In this document: piece by piece, positions 1-12,140 of the stretch
Layout: each line of letters starts with the position of its first letter
Position numbering within the stretch: the stretch's first letter is position 1
DNA from: Siphonodentalium dalli
Lineage: Eukaryota; Mollusca; Scaphopoda; Gadilida; Siphonodentaliidae
Reading direction: 5' to 3'
Assembly: GCA_032622095.1 (NCBI GenBank)
Contig: CP136068.1
Span: 13,125,729-13,189,728, forward strand
Length of the DNA stretch: 64,000 bases
Notes under the pieces: model-generated
Databases searched by the model: none
Seen by the model: the letters and a program-made list of their open reading frames with translations, nothing else
Told to the model about the DNA's origin: nothing
Translations under genes and position numbers: made by a program

Positions 1-966
1 ATAAAACAAGACAGTCAATGTGGAGTTGCCCACCTTGTTTCATAAATGGAGAAGACTGGGACTCTGTAGACTACGATGCTCAGTACTTGTCAAATCACGT
101 TAAAACTAGTCCTAAACAGGGACACAGTTATAGTTTTTTTCATTGAAAGGTGGGAGGGGGATGGGGGTGTCCGCCTTGAAATTTCAAACTGCACATCCTG
201 ACCACATCCCCAATAGATTACCTCCTAACTGGACCAACTAAATTACAACTGATACCTCAAACTTTCCAACTGTTGGAAATTTATCAAAACCTTATTGATA
301 ATACAGGTATATCATAATTATTAAAAGTAATTTACGAATCTATATAAAAGTAACAAACATGAATTGACAGCATATTTGAACCAAATGTAAATCTCAATCT
401 ATGATATTCATTGATATAGTAAGTTGAAGGGGTATATTGTTGAATATGCACTGAGTTGATTATCCTTAAATTAAGTTAACAAATTTAGGGAAGAGTTATC
501 AGCATGGCATATCTGATAGTTGTTCCTTGAAATCATCAGCATAATAAATAGAAACATATTTATCAGAGGCTTAAATAGCATATATAATCATAATACTGTA
601 ACACCTGCTATATGTACAACTACATAAAAAAACACACGGGAATTGATCTCATTTAAATTGAAATGAATGACACAAATAAAATTTATCCAGCAGTTTCTGT
701 TATTTGTCTGTGTCAGATAAGATAAGATCTCATTTCATACACAAGATACCGGGGTTGTGGCAGAGAATGGCAGGGGTTGTCGATCGAACACCGAACTCGA
801 AGAGTTAATGCTCATGCCAAGAAGATCCCAAGAAACAATAAGTAATTGTCAATGAGACAGCAGCATGACAGACTCCACACATCCAGTAATTGTTAACAAG
901 ACATCACCAGATTCCAGATATCCCCAATGTTGTCAGAGATAACTAACATTAACCAATTACACTCAC
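1..966. other. Downstream intron of exon 7; one diverged repeat
   Basis: No exon is recognised. The first 130 bases (ACAAGACAGT, then GACTCTG, then CAGTACTTGT) resemble 33330-33440, so both are diverged copies of one interspersed repeat or of duplicated intron sequence. A G-rich run lies at 149-172. The remainder is AT-rich and unassigned. Confidence 0.5.
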
Positions 967-1254
967 AATTTACTGTTAACTTTACATCACTGCTAAAATA
1001 GGTGCTGATTTCATTAGTAGCTCTCAGTTTGTATGACGTCATATCCTCGCAGCCAGCATAGAAATAGAACGACTCGTGCTGTGTCCCATCTTGAGTTCCA
1101 TCACTTTCAATAGTGGAAACGGAGCTGCTGTTATAGGCTGCTATTACTTCCCTTTTGGAACCTGGTCGACTCTGAACAGTGTAGCTAACGGTAACTTTTA
1201 TTCCTTCATTAACAGATGGTGGTGATATGCTGAAAGATTTTATGTCTGGAGCAT
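967..1254 (-). CDS. Ig-like exon 7 (96 aa), lacks both core cysteines
   Basis: The acceptor is ACTCGTTATCTTTAG ending at 1255 and the donor GTGAGT at 966-961. The exon starts (Y)APDIKSFSISPPSVNEG and ends DVKLTVN. The B-strand position reads VTVSYTVQ and the F-strand position SYKLRATNE, so both disulfide cysteines are absent. One other Cys (FYAGCEDM) is present. Tyr at the F strand and the pattern YKLRATN also resemble fibronectin type III domains, so an FN3-like fold is an alternative. NSSS offers an N-glycosylation sequon. Splice phase and ends match the other six exons, which argues that it belongs to the same gene. A further exon must follow outside the window. Confidence 0.78.
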
Positions 1255-1784
1255 CTAAAGATAACGAGTAGAAAACAATTTGGCAATTGTATATATGGTA
1301 AATTTGGCAATCCATGAAATCAGACGATTAATATAAGTTGACGAACAGTGCCCCCTACATTGCAGTTACTAACCAAATGTTATTAACGATATCAAGCTGT
1401 TTATCAGAGTTAACATTTGTATATGTTATGCATGACTCTCATGACTTTGAATGGTGCACACAGAACACATATCAGAATCCAGTACTACTTTTAGCATTTT
1501 ATCAACAGATAATAGTGATATGAAGGCTACCGTTGTAACTAATCTTTCTTACTGGGATTGATATGCAGTTTAGCTAAATGTAAGTGTCATACCTCCCTGT
1601 GCTGTAAGCAGATCAAAGCTGAAAGTATTGCAATCATAGGTTTTTTTTAGTAATTATGTATATGCATAAGAACCTTACCTCAGAAATTCCATAAAACGTA
1701 TAAACACGATATCACTGATTGGTATACGTTAAGTAGCGCCCCTTACATTGCAGTCACTGAACATATAACATAAATTATATTACC

Positions 1785-2300
1785 GGTATAATATGATAAC
1801 ATGCAAGGCATATAGAACGATCCTGAATGGTGTTAAAGGGAAGCAACGTGAAAATGATAGTGTAAATAGTCATGAAACTATATATATGCCTATTTAAGCC
1901 TAACGCATAGTAACATTGCGAATGCTCGAGTAATCCCACAAGAACGTTTTGCATGCGAGTAGACTTCGATATTTATGCCTATATACATATATATATAGCT
2001 GTGGTTTGGACATCGGCATTGGCTAATAAAGCCTAACACATGATAAGGTATATAGTATAGAAAAATGACTAAAAGCGAGGGTTCATAGGGACACTTGCGC
2101 AGATATTGTAGACTGTATTTGAATATCCCGCATGTTATGGTAATTGAAGTGTGTCTGCATTTATAGGTCTAGTATAGTGCGGTGATATCAGTTGTCCGGA
2201 GACGACATGACAAGACTTTGTGAAGTCTTGTCTGGATGCTGGCCCGCAAAGACAAATTATGTTCTGATGGCATGAAACAATAATGTTGTAACTGGTTGTC
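1785..2300 (+). repeat. Interspersed repeat, inverted relative to 44.7-46.2 kb
   Basis: ATAATATGATAA, then CAAGGCATA, ATAGTCATGAA, GCGAGTAGAC and TGTCTGGATGCTGG occur here in this order and, in reverse complement, in 46210 down to about 44700. Spacing differs, so internal deletions are likely here. No coding capacity is seen. It is probably one old element family. Confidence 0.6.
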
Positions 2301-3418
2301 ATTAAGTTAACAAATTAAATTAATATAATATGAACCTATTTATTTACAATAACTGTTTATAAATAAATAAGTATGTCAATTGCCAAATATCATAAATAGG
2401 AAATTGTGAGGTATAAAATGTTCTTTTCATCACGTTGCCCCCTTGCTCATTGTGCTCTTGTTATTTATTTGGACAACTACTGCCAGAAGTCATGTGATTT
2501 GTTATCGAAAAAGTGGTAATGCTACTTTTATGGACAAAATAAATTAGTTCAACTTTATTACTATGAACTATATTAATCAAACTACATAACCATAACTTTT
2601 TATATTAAAGAGTTTGTATGTGATGCACAACAGTCTTTAATTCATCAAAAGATGCCTGTAATGGTAGGCTGTATGACTAGTCTAGAAAATGTGCCCAGAA
2701 AAAAGTTTTGTTACAACTATTCGGGACTACCCTCCCACTGAAATGAATATACATGAACAGAATCGAATATTATTTGTTTTCTCGTAGAATACTCCTAATA
2801 CTGTCACATTCCTCAGTTTGCTTCCAGACTAAATGTACAATACAGCTTCTTTGTTGAAGTATGGCACCAAACCCAATGTAAATCACATACACGTCGGTGT
2901 CGTCGCTTAGAATAATAGCAGTTCCACCATCTCTTGTAGCATGTTAGGAATGTAGCACAAGTCATATGTCAGCTTCCTAGTGGTCACAATATGCTAGATC
3001 TCAAACTCACTCTACACAAAGAAGATTGTCACATAGAACGCATGAGTGGCATTCACGACTATATCATCGGAAACTGTAACATCCTTAACCATACTCGGCG
3101 ATAACGTAGACCATCGAACGAATAACCAGCGAATTGTACCATATGCCTATTATGCAGATTTAAACAATAATATTTAGCATATCACCCCAGTATGCCCATT
3201 TGCGAAATCTATGTTATAAAGTATTCCGTAAAAACCGTGTAACAATTACATGCTTTTTCATATGCATAACCCAAATTGGCGATAATTTTAAGTTTTAGTG
3301 CTAATCGAGTTGTGTTTAAATCGACATTAATAACTGTTGTAGCTAATGGACTGGGAATTTAAAACACTATATATGGGGCACATTTGAGGTTCTTTGAGCG
3401 GAATATTATTCACCTTCG

Positions 3419-3652
3419 ATGGTAATAAATGTGCGGAATAGTTTCCACAAAAGAGATCAGGAGATCGCACTCTCCGGGGTATTGTCAATGGCAAGCCATT
3501 TTTGGAGACAAGTCATCATTTTATTGAAGCTCGCCTCTGACGACGTTGTCGACCCCCCTATGCTCCGACTCGGTGATGTGGATCGAGCAGCCGCTATCCA
3601 TATTTACAGTTTGTATAACCTTATAAAAACGCGCCTCACAAGTGATAAATAA
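3419..3652 (+). CDS. Unrecognised 77-codon ORF
   Basis: The ORF begins MVINVRNSFHKRDQE and ends LIKTRLTSDK, with a region of higher GC than its surroundings. A TATA-like TATATATGG lies about 45 bases upstream, but the base at -3 is a poor match to a strong start context. I do not recognise a family. It could be a relic of an element, a lone exon on the plus strand, or chance. It lies in the intron between exons 6 and 7 of the IgSF gene. Confidence 0.2.
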   Translation: MVINVRNSFHKRDQEIALSGVLSMASHFWRQVIILLKLASDDVVDPPMLRLGDVDRAAAIHIYSLYNLIKTRLTSDK

Positions 3653-4460
3653 AACGTAACGAAATGTTGTTGCCGACGGAAAATATTTATTTCTTTCGAT
3701 TGCGTTCTGACAAAAATAAGCTATAATTATTTAGTCCCCGCGTGGTTGTAACAAGAAGTCACATTTTCTTGACTCGTCCTACGGACTTAAAATCAACATA
3801 CAACACAGGGATGGAAGGGTTACCAGAAACAAAAGTATCTGTTTGAACCTACGGAAACTTCCTTTCAGCAGTTCATGAAAACATACAAAGAAGTATTACC
3901 CATCTGAATGATGTGAGTCACAGAGTTTTACCCATTACTTTGCATGATATTGACAAAATTGACCAGTATATTCACAACAGCGGACCACGATGGGCACCAA
4001 GTGAAAGCAAGACATATTTAAGTCAGATCTGATTGAGACCTTGTAACTTCAAATGGCAGCCACTATTAGCAAACTTCGCCAGACTTTATATGGTGTGGCA
4101 GGAAGCTTTATGATGGCCCATCTCAGGCATGCCACTCTTGTACAATATCGTTACAGTTAACTATTGTTATAAACTTGTAAATATGCACAAATAAACAATC
4201 AATCGACCAATTGTTTACAAAATACAACTGACAAGTAATTCCCTTGGGAATCTACAGGTAATAAGTTCAACAATGACCATTTTCTATAAACAAAAATGAT
4301 TCATTTTGCGCTTGTATTTTCCTTCCAGTTGTCTGCCGTCTGCTAATATTTCCTACCAAGGAATAATAAACCATTCCAATGTAACTTGTATAACTGAACG
4401 GCAGAATCTATTTAGTAAGAAAGGTTTAATAGTTGGTGAACATGTTCTAAATAGACTCAC

Positions 4461-4733
4461 AGTTCACAATTAAACTCCATGGCTTAGTACCATCAGGAAC
4501 TCCCGTCAGACCATTAAAAGCTGTACAAGTGTACGTTCCATGCATCCCTCTGGCTGCTGTCACTAGATTTAGATTTGCCTGATCCTCAACAACCTGAGGA
4601 ATACCAGGTCTAGTCCATTTGTACTGACATTGAGGGTTACAGTCGGCGCTGCACGAGATGGCTGGAATTGAATTCCCTTCTGTGACTATAAACGGTGATT
4701 GTTGGTCAAACTGCACGCTATCACTTGCAGGAA
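4461..4733 (-). CDS. Ig-domain exon 6 (91 aa), with an extra cysteine pair
   Basis: The acceptor is TTTTCTACCCTTCAG ending at 4734 and the donor GTGAGT at 4460-4455. Splicing gives QFPASDSV, a variant of the YPP linker. Core residues are the B-strand Cys in PAISCSAD, Trp in YKWTRPG and F-strand Cys in GTYTCTAFNG. Two further cysteines in the B-C segment (ADCNPQCQ) could form a small extra disulfide. The strand before F reads LVTAARGMHGTYTC, a standard E-F turn with Gly in place of the common Asp. It ends LIVN plus T, giving NYAP with exon 7. The domain is intact and of ordinary size. Confidence 0.86.
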
Positions 4734-7020
4734 CTGAAGGGTAGAAAATTGAGACATAAATGTGAGTATCTTGACCTGTGTAAATTATTGTTTGGTTATT
4801 TTTGGCATAACCCAAACTTTATATCTAACTCCAAGCAGTCAATGTAATGTCATTTTACTGACAAATAGGAGATTAGGCCTGAATATAATTTTATCGATGA
4901 TTTAGATCACAATAAAGTTTACTACACAATTATGAGTGGGTATAGACTATTCCGAAATTGAATAGGTCAAAATAGGGAAACATGCTTAAAGCACCACAAT
5001 ATTTAAAGGATAAATATGTCACTTTAGGCAACAAAAAAGAAGGTTTTTGGTGCTCAGGCCCCACCGCGTTAAACGAAAAGGGCTGCGTTATGCCTTTGTA
5101 TTGTGATAGCTGATGTTACGACATAAAATTTCCGAAAAAATAAATAATAATTGTTTTATTATTTTATATTATATAAACATGTCCATAGTAGATATATGTT
5201 CGATATTAATATGCATTGAACTCTAACATAGCTGTGTAATGTGTGACAAGTGACTTGCGGGCTTATAACATGAATCAGATGACCACAACTAGAAAATGAT
5301 TAGCTGAGCCTTATGCTCTTACAATTAGTCATTGTGAACTAAATTACAATAATTGCAACTCCTTACAACTGGAAGGCAAACGATGAAATTCAGGATCACA
5401 TAGGTAACAGTTTAGACATCAACAAAATAGTGAATGCCAGGGGCATTATATAATGTTAGATAATCCCAGTCATACAATGGTTATTATTAGTAGGAGGAAG
5501 GTATCTTAGTCCATGCTTACTATGTGTAAAACGAAGTATAAAGATAAAAATAGCCAAAAGTCTTTTTTCTTTGCTTGGCCTTAATGCAGGGTTGGCACTG
5601 GACTAACTCTTTCTCCTGCAAAATTAATTTATTTTGGTCAAATTCTCCAAGGACTTCGCAAATAGCTTTCATCAAAGAAGTAATGTTATAAATTAGAAGT
5701 TTCTGTTACCAAAGCATACATATTATTATGACTACATTGGTTTCAGAGACAACGAACCACTAAGTATGTCGTCGCCATTAACATTTGACTGATCAACCTG
5801 TTGTAATACAGAATATGAACATACGCTAGCGTAATTAAAGAACCACAGCTAAAACACACGCATAAGCTAGGATATATAAGTGCCTTTTTTAAATCTTATA
5901 TAAATATCTTCATAGATTCGTATTCCCATCAAATAAGATTAACTTAGGCCTTATGTCGTGGTATGATTAATTACACTTCAGACATGCACAATTGTTCATC
6001 AGAAGAGTGGGTCAAATAGCTAGCAAGTTCGTGTATCAGTTAGGCTAATCACACATCAGGGCATGTGAAAAATCAGAGATTCACAATGCTAACAGATTAC
6101 GAGCTCACCACGTCAGACTTAAAACCTAAACAAAAAATTTAAAAGCCATGCCCTTTGTACAAATTATTATAGAATATAAACTCCGAACATCAAACTGAAA
6201 GTGCTCAAAAGAAAACACTGTTGGTTATTGTCGAGAGGGGAGTTTTTTATTTGAAATAATCATTATATTATTGATGTTGTGTGCGTCAGCCGCCATACGA
6301 AGAAGCTTGTCGATTTCATCATGTTCATTTCATTCATAAAATTACATCATATCGATTTCAACGAAACTCGACGAACAACGTCATCATGTAGCTTTCACTA
6401 TTGACCGAATTCGCGATAACCTGAATGTATCTTCTACTTTGTTCATAAGTATGTGTTCCTTGTGAATTCATGGCAATATAATGATATCAAAGGATTATCA
6501 GATTCACGTATGTAAAATTAGGATAATTTGAACGCGATACAACGTTTGGATGCATCACGAATTTCGATTTAGATACCAACATTGTCTCCCGCCCTGCCAA
6601 AGTGATTGATGTTTTCCCATTGCACGCGCGATTTATATTTTAGGTCATTCGAATGTATATAGTTGACAGTCCTTAATATGTCATAATTATTTTCTCAATA
6701 CAATGTAAACCGCCACTGCGAATGAACTTCACGCTGCATAATTCCGATGGCAACTTCCCCCATTTTGTAACGCCGGGAATTGAAATACACACACGTTTAT
6801 TTCCTATTACGACATTAATGCTTTAAGCCCACCGATCTACTGTGCGACAAAAGTGCTCGCAAAATTTCAAAACAGCAGCGTCGTATTAGATAATAATTGG
6901 TGACGTCACACACTCAGATATAGTATATATACGACCCAAGGCGTCCGGCTTTTGTCCGTTGTTATAATCACTGGACACAATTCACTGACCATCATATATG
7001 AGTGGAATACAATGTCACCA
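4734..7020. other. Intron sequence, no exon seen
   Basis: AT-rich sequence. A word group around 5038-5070 (TTTTTGGTGCTCAGGCC) recurs near 8655, 9550 and 12840 and marks a diverged interspersed repeat. A perfect CRE-like TGACGTCA at 6901 stands before TATATATAC at 6924, but nothing else supports a promoter. Confidence 0.4.
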
Positions 7021-7283
7021 TTAACCCTTCCATGACTTGAGCTTCCTGAAATTTTGCGAAACCCCTATGCAAATGTTTTCAATTGGATATGCAAGTCTCT
7101 CATAAGTAGCATCGCATATATAAGAATATACATTTGCCTAACAATATTTACTTTAACCTTTTAACCAGTGAATTATATATATATATATGAGGCTCTCCAC
7201 GGGAGAAGCGCATATATAAGAGAATGGACTGGCATAGGACCTTTAATGCTGCACAAGCATGGCTCCAGTCATGAAAAGATTAA
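7021..7283. mobile_element. TTAA-bounded hairpin MITE (piggyBac-like), copy 1
   Basis: The outer ends are TTAACCCTTCCATGAC and GTCATGAAAAGATTAA. Inside is the hairpin GAGGCTCTCC/GGGAGAAGC with CGCATATATAAGAGAATG arms. TTAA at both ends and CCC/GGG termini fit the piggyBac superfamily. There is no transposase, so it is non-autonomous. Copies 2 and 3 are at 12998-13177 and 46752-46984. Confidence 0.6.
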
Positions 7284-7354
7284 TATGCATTGTTACAATA
7301 ACTGTGCGTATGACCCCCATGACCTGATCAGACAAAGAGGATTAACACATTGGA

Positions 7355-7885
7355 TGCAACTACAAGTTAACTCGTAGCAAACGGTTCCATGGGGACTACT
7401 ACTTCTAGGAGGTAACTTGCAGTGGTGTCCATATCATATAAATAACAAGAGAAACCACAAGCATCATAGGTTTAAGCGCCAATACATACCCAACGGTCCC
7501 ATTGATCAATTATATATGAGATACTACAAGATACTATGAGATATTACAAGATAACTTGCAGTTGGCTTCTAGGTTCATTGAATTTATCAGTGTTCATCGC
7601 TGGTGTCAGCTATGAGTTATCTCATAAGTAAATCAATATTACGCATGCGATGTCTTAATTAGATGACGTTGAGTGTACCAGTGTTTATATAACAATTCAT
7701 TTACCATGTCTTATATATATATGCTTGCATCTGTATAGTACTCAACATCATCTAAATCATCGAAAACGTAATATGTATGTACCTACAAGATAACTCGTAG
7801 CTGGGCATCAGTGATGAAACACTAGTAAATTTCGTTCCAGTTGCCAACTACAAGTTATCTCATAGTAGCCTTATGACATGTTTCG
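7355..7885. repeat. Cluster of CTACAAG/CTYGTAG palindromes
   Basis: Words such as CTACAAGATAACTCGTAG (7791), CTACAAGTTAACTCGTAG (7360) and CTACAAGTTATCTCATAG (7848) recur five to six times within 530 bases. Each is a near-palindrome. It may be a foldback element with repeated short ends. Confidence 0.5.
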
Positions 7886-9742
7886 GCATCATATAACCTG
7901 ATATTGGTTGAACCATCACTCTTATATATATCAACTACTGTCGGCAAAACATGTTATCCCATGTTGGCATATGGGATTGAATTACCCATTTGTTTTCGTC
8001 AGTGAACGTATTAACGTAAAAACAATTTTATCATTACATTTTGCAGCTTGGTGCAAAGTGACGTAATCTTTGTAGAAACGAACAGCGGTTATAAAGAAAT
8101 TAATTATACCAGCCGCATTAAAAACTTTACAGAACATAGCTCATTCTGACTCAGTTTATTAACTATCCTTACATCTTTGAATGTCTTTTTAATTTGTTAT
8201 GTCAATAATTGTGTAGGTTTGTTAGTGACTTTAAAAAATTTAAAAGCCCACTTGCCAAATTTTTGCCAAATGAAAATTGTTTTTTCCTTATGAAATTATT
8301 TCTTGCCAAAGGCAAGTGGCAGCGCGAACCCTGTTTACATGTGTTTATAAATTTACAGTGTGGTAGACAAATGTTGGATTCTATATATTTGAGGCTTTTT
8401 TTGTTGTCCAGAGGTTTCTTAAAAACTGAGACATAAGACAAAATTAGTACCATCAATAGATCCAATGACATAATATTGCTCACAATTATATTGACCGAAC
8501 CTGTTAATTTAATTGTAAAAAAAATCCGGAAATTGGGTGATATCATTGTTTTTTAAATAAATCTAATAGATCTTGATGTAGAATATGTGTAATCCCTTCA
8601 TCATATAAATGAATCTACTTAGGCCCACTACTGTCTTGTTGTCCTTGGCCAAACAAAAAAAGGTATTTGGTTCTCAGGCAACTTTTTTTTAAATTAATGA
8701 GGGAGCGAGGGTTTTATTTTAATATTTTTCTGAACATAGACTGTCATAGTAAGCATGGGTTATTATACTTTCCCAGGTCCAGAAAAAATGTAGGGAGAAC
8801 TTTGCAATGGATATAAATTAATTTAATCAGATATAACGAATAACAAATTATGACATTGTACTACCGGTATATCATATAGGGATTACCTAGAATGATATAT
8901 ATATATATTGATATGATTTTAACATGGGCACTATCCTTTTTAACAATATGCAAAACTACAGATCCGATTCATATAAAAATACGTAAATACAGTCGAAATG
9001 AAAAGATAAACTGATCTTCCAAACTATCATAGAAAGTCTTGATTCACTTATTTTGCTGAATAATTAGAGACTGTATATGTACCACAATGGATGATAGACA
9101 ATAACACTTCAATTAACCATCATAAACATGGCCAAAACAGACCATTTGTCAAACTGTGTTGCGCTCTGGTTTGAGTACCTTCGATCGCAATAATGTAGCA
9201 ACGGGAAAACGCTATCTTGCAGTGTTACTTACTTAGTATGCAAAGTTCGCAAAGGTCAAATATCTAACATCCTGCTGTTCTTTTACCAAATATATCAACA
9301 CATTTGATCAATAAACTTGGGGGTTTGGACAGCCTGTGGTGACAATATACCTGATAGTTATAGTTGCCTATGGTCTTTGAATACCCACACGTACTCCATT
9401 GTATTTAGCTCCTATTCGATATTTGAAACATAACTAATTTCGGTGTGACAATTTCCTATTTACGTGTTACTTATTTACAACTACAGTGAAATCCAAAATC
9501 AAAATCAAATGGTCCAATGAGGGCCATTTTTTCGATGAGGCTATGTCTGAGAATCAAAACCCTTTTTTTTGGCCCTACTTAAACTCAATCCAGTAGGTTA
9601 CTTTAAACTTTGTTTAGGACAAAGTCCTTGAACTAATTGTATATAAAGCTTATAACCAGACTTGTCATTAACTTGACATTAACTGATAATATGTATATAC
9701 TCACTCAGAACACCATAAATAACAAACAACATAAATTACTAA
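7886..9742. other. Intron sequence with small hairpins
   Basis: A foldback CACTTGCC/GGCAAGTG occurs in 8250-8325. Words GGTTCTCAGG (8668) and TCTGAGAATC (9548) belong to the diverged repeat also seen at 5050 and 12850. No exon is seen. Confidence 0.4.
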
Positions 9743-9858
9743 TATTGTACATTGATGTTAGATGATATGCAGTGAATTCCAGGAATATTGTTGATTTCAT
9801 GGCCAGTTTGTGTCATGACATTCGCCATCCTACATGACAGCTTCCTACATAAATCCTA
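9743..9858 (-). pseudogene. Relic of a duplicated Ig exon (3' half, paralogue of exon 5)
   Basis: The plus-strand text from ATTGTACATTGATG onward aligns along about 115 bases with the 3' half of exon 5 (12141-12250), with a small insertion. On the minus strand it still reads LSCRMANVMTQTG and ends SSNINVQ, against LSCRMTNTMTPTG and STNVNVQ in exon 5. The donor has decayed from GTAAGT to ATTAGT, and a stop lies just upstream of the LSC segment. The 5' half of the exon is not recognisable. This is a dead copy of an Ig exon inside the intron between exons 5 and 6. Confidence 0.7.
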
Positions 9859-11339
9859 CACATATACACATGTATAGCCTCAAAACTAATATCAAGACTA
9901 CACACACTGTTACATACAGTAGATACTTATATATTGTGGTGGATAACAGATGCCTACATGACGAACAATAATAGATGTAGATGTGGATATTTATTTGTAC
10001 AGTAAATAAGACAAAATTAACAAATTAGTAATACATGCAATTATATGCACAGGAATAAAAAAAATTGTATGTAATTTCCAATTTGCTGGTTAGCGTGTGA
10101 TTTTAAATATAATGTAAACTGAGCTTCATTTACACTTTAATAAACCCCTGTACCCCCGTATAATATCAGTAGTATTGTGTTCTGTTATGGTTTTACGATC
10201 TGTAACCTTGTTATGCTGTTCAGTATTTAACAGCCTAATAAAAATCATCAAAAGCTTGATAAACACTGTATTCCATGTCAAATTGGCAATTGCCATGCAA
10301 TCACTCAATAAGGAAACAACCAATGAAATATTAATGTGACGTTTTATTAAGCAACTAATAATAATCAAAGTCATGTATTGTACATTTAAATGATTAAAAC
10401 TTAATAAGATTTTTAATGTAACACATTTTTCTATTTATTGTCAATGCAGGAATTTTGTGATCAGTTTGTAAAAGTTAAATTGGGAATTCCAAGTTAAAGA
10501 AGAGCAATAATTCCACATTATTATGCTGACAGGAAGGAAATTACTATTGATTGTCCATTTTACATATATTTTGTCGCAAAATATTGTAGCTAACTCCCAT
10601 CGACTGTGGCCAATAAATAGGGAGGATAGAGGTCATACATTGTGTGGTCTTTATTTTGTTACAGGGAGTGGAGAACATGTAATCTCTTGCGATTGGTGTT
10701 CAACCAGTGGATCAGAAATATTTTTTTTCTCAACAGTATGTTCATACAGCACACCTCGGTAGGCTCCGAGTTTTGAAAAGAGCACTATATGTAATAGCGT
10801 CATGTGACTCACATCCGGTGGTAGACATCTACACCAGGACGGAAGTCGCCGAATTAGAATGAGCAGTTGAGCATGCGCAGTTGCTACTCGCTAAATTTAA
10901 TTACGAAAATAAATAAACACGTGGGTTACTAGTTTGAAAACATGCACAATTTTTAAAACAAGCTCGTCACACAAACGTTGCCATTCAAGATGACAGGCGC
11001 AAATAGATTTGAACCGAACATTTAGGTCAGTCAATGACCGATATTTTCAGGCTTGTTTAAGAGTATACATGTTATAATATAACTTTGAGATTTATAGACA
11101 AGATGGAAAAATTATTCAAAATAATATTTGGATGGTTGCGACAGCCCTGTATCATATAAGTTACAAGATGTTGTCTGTTATGTGCTTTATAACATATATA
11201 TTTCCCTTTTGACAATTCACGGACGACACAATGTGTACGACACAGGTGGAATGCGATAATTTATTCTCTCATATTGTGTCCATAAACATGGTGCCAGAAA
11301 ATAATGTAAGTTTATGTTCATCACATAGATTACCATCCT
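9859..11339. other. Intron sequence, nothing recognised
   Basis: Short frames at 10126-10374 and 10523-10762 look like chance. A GC-richer island at 10820-10890 (GACGGAAGTCGCC, GCATGCGCAG) has no supporting gene. Confidence 0.35.
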
Positions 11340-11462
11340 ATATGTACATAACTTACATTGTACACTGACATTAGTTGATATGGTGTAACTTCTATGAATA
11401 CTGTTGATACAGGCGAGATATTAATAATTCATTTTACTCATCGCTATCTAGTAGACATCATC
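11340..11462. repeat. Older diverged copy of the exon-tail and donor unit
   Basis: The segment repeats the order of the 137-bp unit: ACTTAC donor complement at 11351-11356, exon-tail words ACATTAGTTGATATGG, then CAGGCGAGATATT and CTAGTAGACATC. It is separated from the array by about 240 bases of other sequence and is clearly more diverged, so the unit was copied more than once. Confidence 0.7.
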
Positions 11463-11700
11463 TTCAAGTTTTATCAGTCAACATTTTAACGATATTGATT
11501 ACTGATATTCTTTCACAGTTTGTTGTTCTTATAACTACTACTAAATATTATGATTCTCACAAATGATTACTATGCCAGTCACGCACTCCATATTTGGGGA
11601 AAAAATATTTTTTCATCTTGGGAAAGCCAAGTCCTTAGAAACTGAAAACTGATATGTAAAATCTGTTATGATTTCAGTCAACTTTTCAAAGAGACAGATT

Positions 11701-12111
11701 GATTACCGGCATACATGTACGTTACTTACATTGTACATTAACATTAGTTTATATGGTGTGGCCTCCAGGAGCACTGTTGCTACAGGCGACATATTCATAA
11801 TTAATTATATTGATCTAAATCTAGTAGATATCAGATTGATTACCGGCATACATGTACATTACTTACATTGTACATTAACATTAGTTTATATGGTGTGGCC
11901 TCCAGGAGTACTGTTGCTACAGGCGACATATTCATAATTAATTATATTGATCTAAATCTAGTAGATATCATATTGATTACCGGCATACATGTACATTACT
12001 TACATTGTACATTGAAATTAGTTGATATGGAGTTACTCCCAGGAACACTGCTGCTGCAGGCGACATATTCATAATTAATTATATTGATCTAAATCTAGTA
12101 GATATCATATT
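11701..12111. repeat. 137-bp tandem repeat (3 copies) carrying Ig exon tail and splice donor
   Basis: Copies start at 11701, 11838 and 11975; a fourth partial start at 12112 runs into the real exon 5. Each unit holds the minus-strand donor GTAAGT (11729-11724, 11866-11861, 12003-11998) preceded by about 53 bases matching the end of exon 5, then about 80 bases of intron-like sequence. The copy nearest the exon keeps an open frame in the exon tail. The two outer copies carry an ATATAA change that puts a stop in frame. Unit identity is high, so the expansion looks recent. Confidence 0.9.
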
Positions 12112-12140
12112 GATTACCAGCATACATGTACATTACTTAC

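Noticed and set aside
6901-6935. CRE word TGACGTCA followed by a TATA-like word
   Set aside because: No exon, transcript feature or second element supports a promoter, and both words are expected by chance in AT-rich sequence.
11668-12074. Two plus-strand frames of 89 and 68 codons with repeated peptide words
   Set aside because: They are read-through of the 137-bp satellite, which derives from the minus-strand exon tail; no plus-strand gene features.
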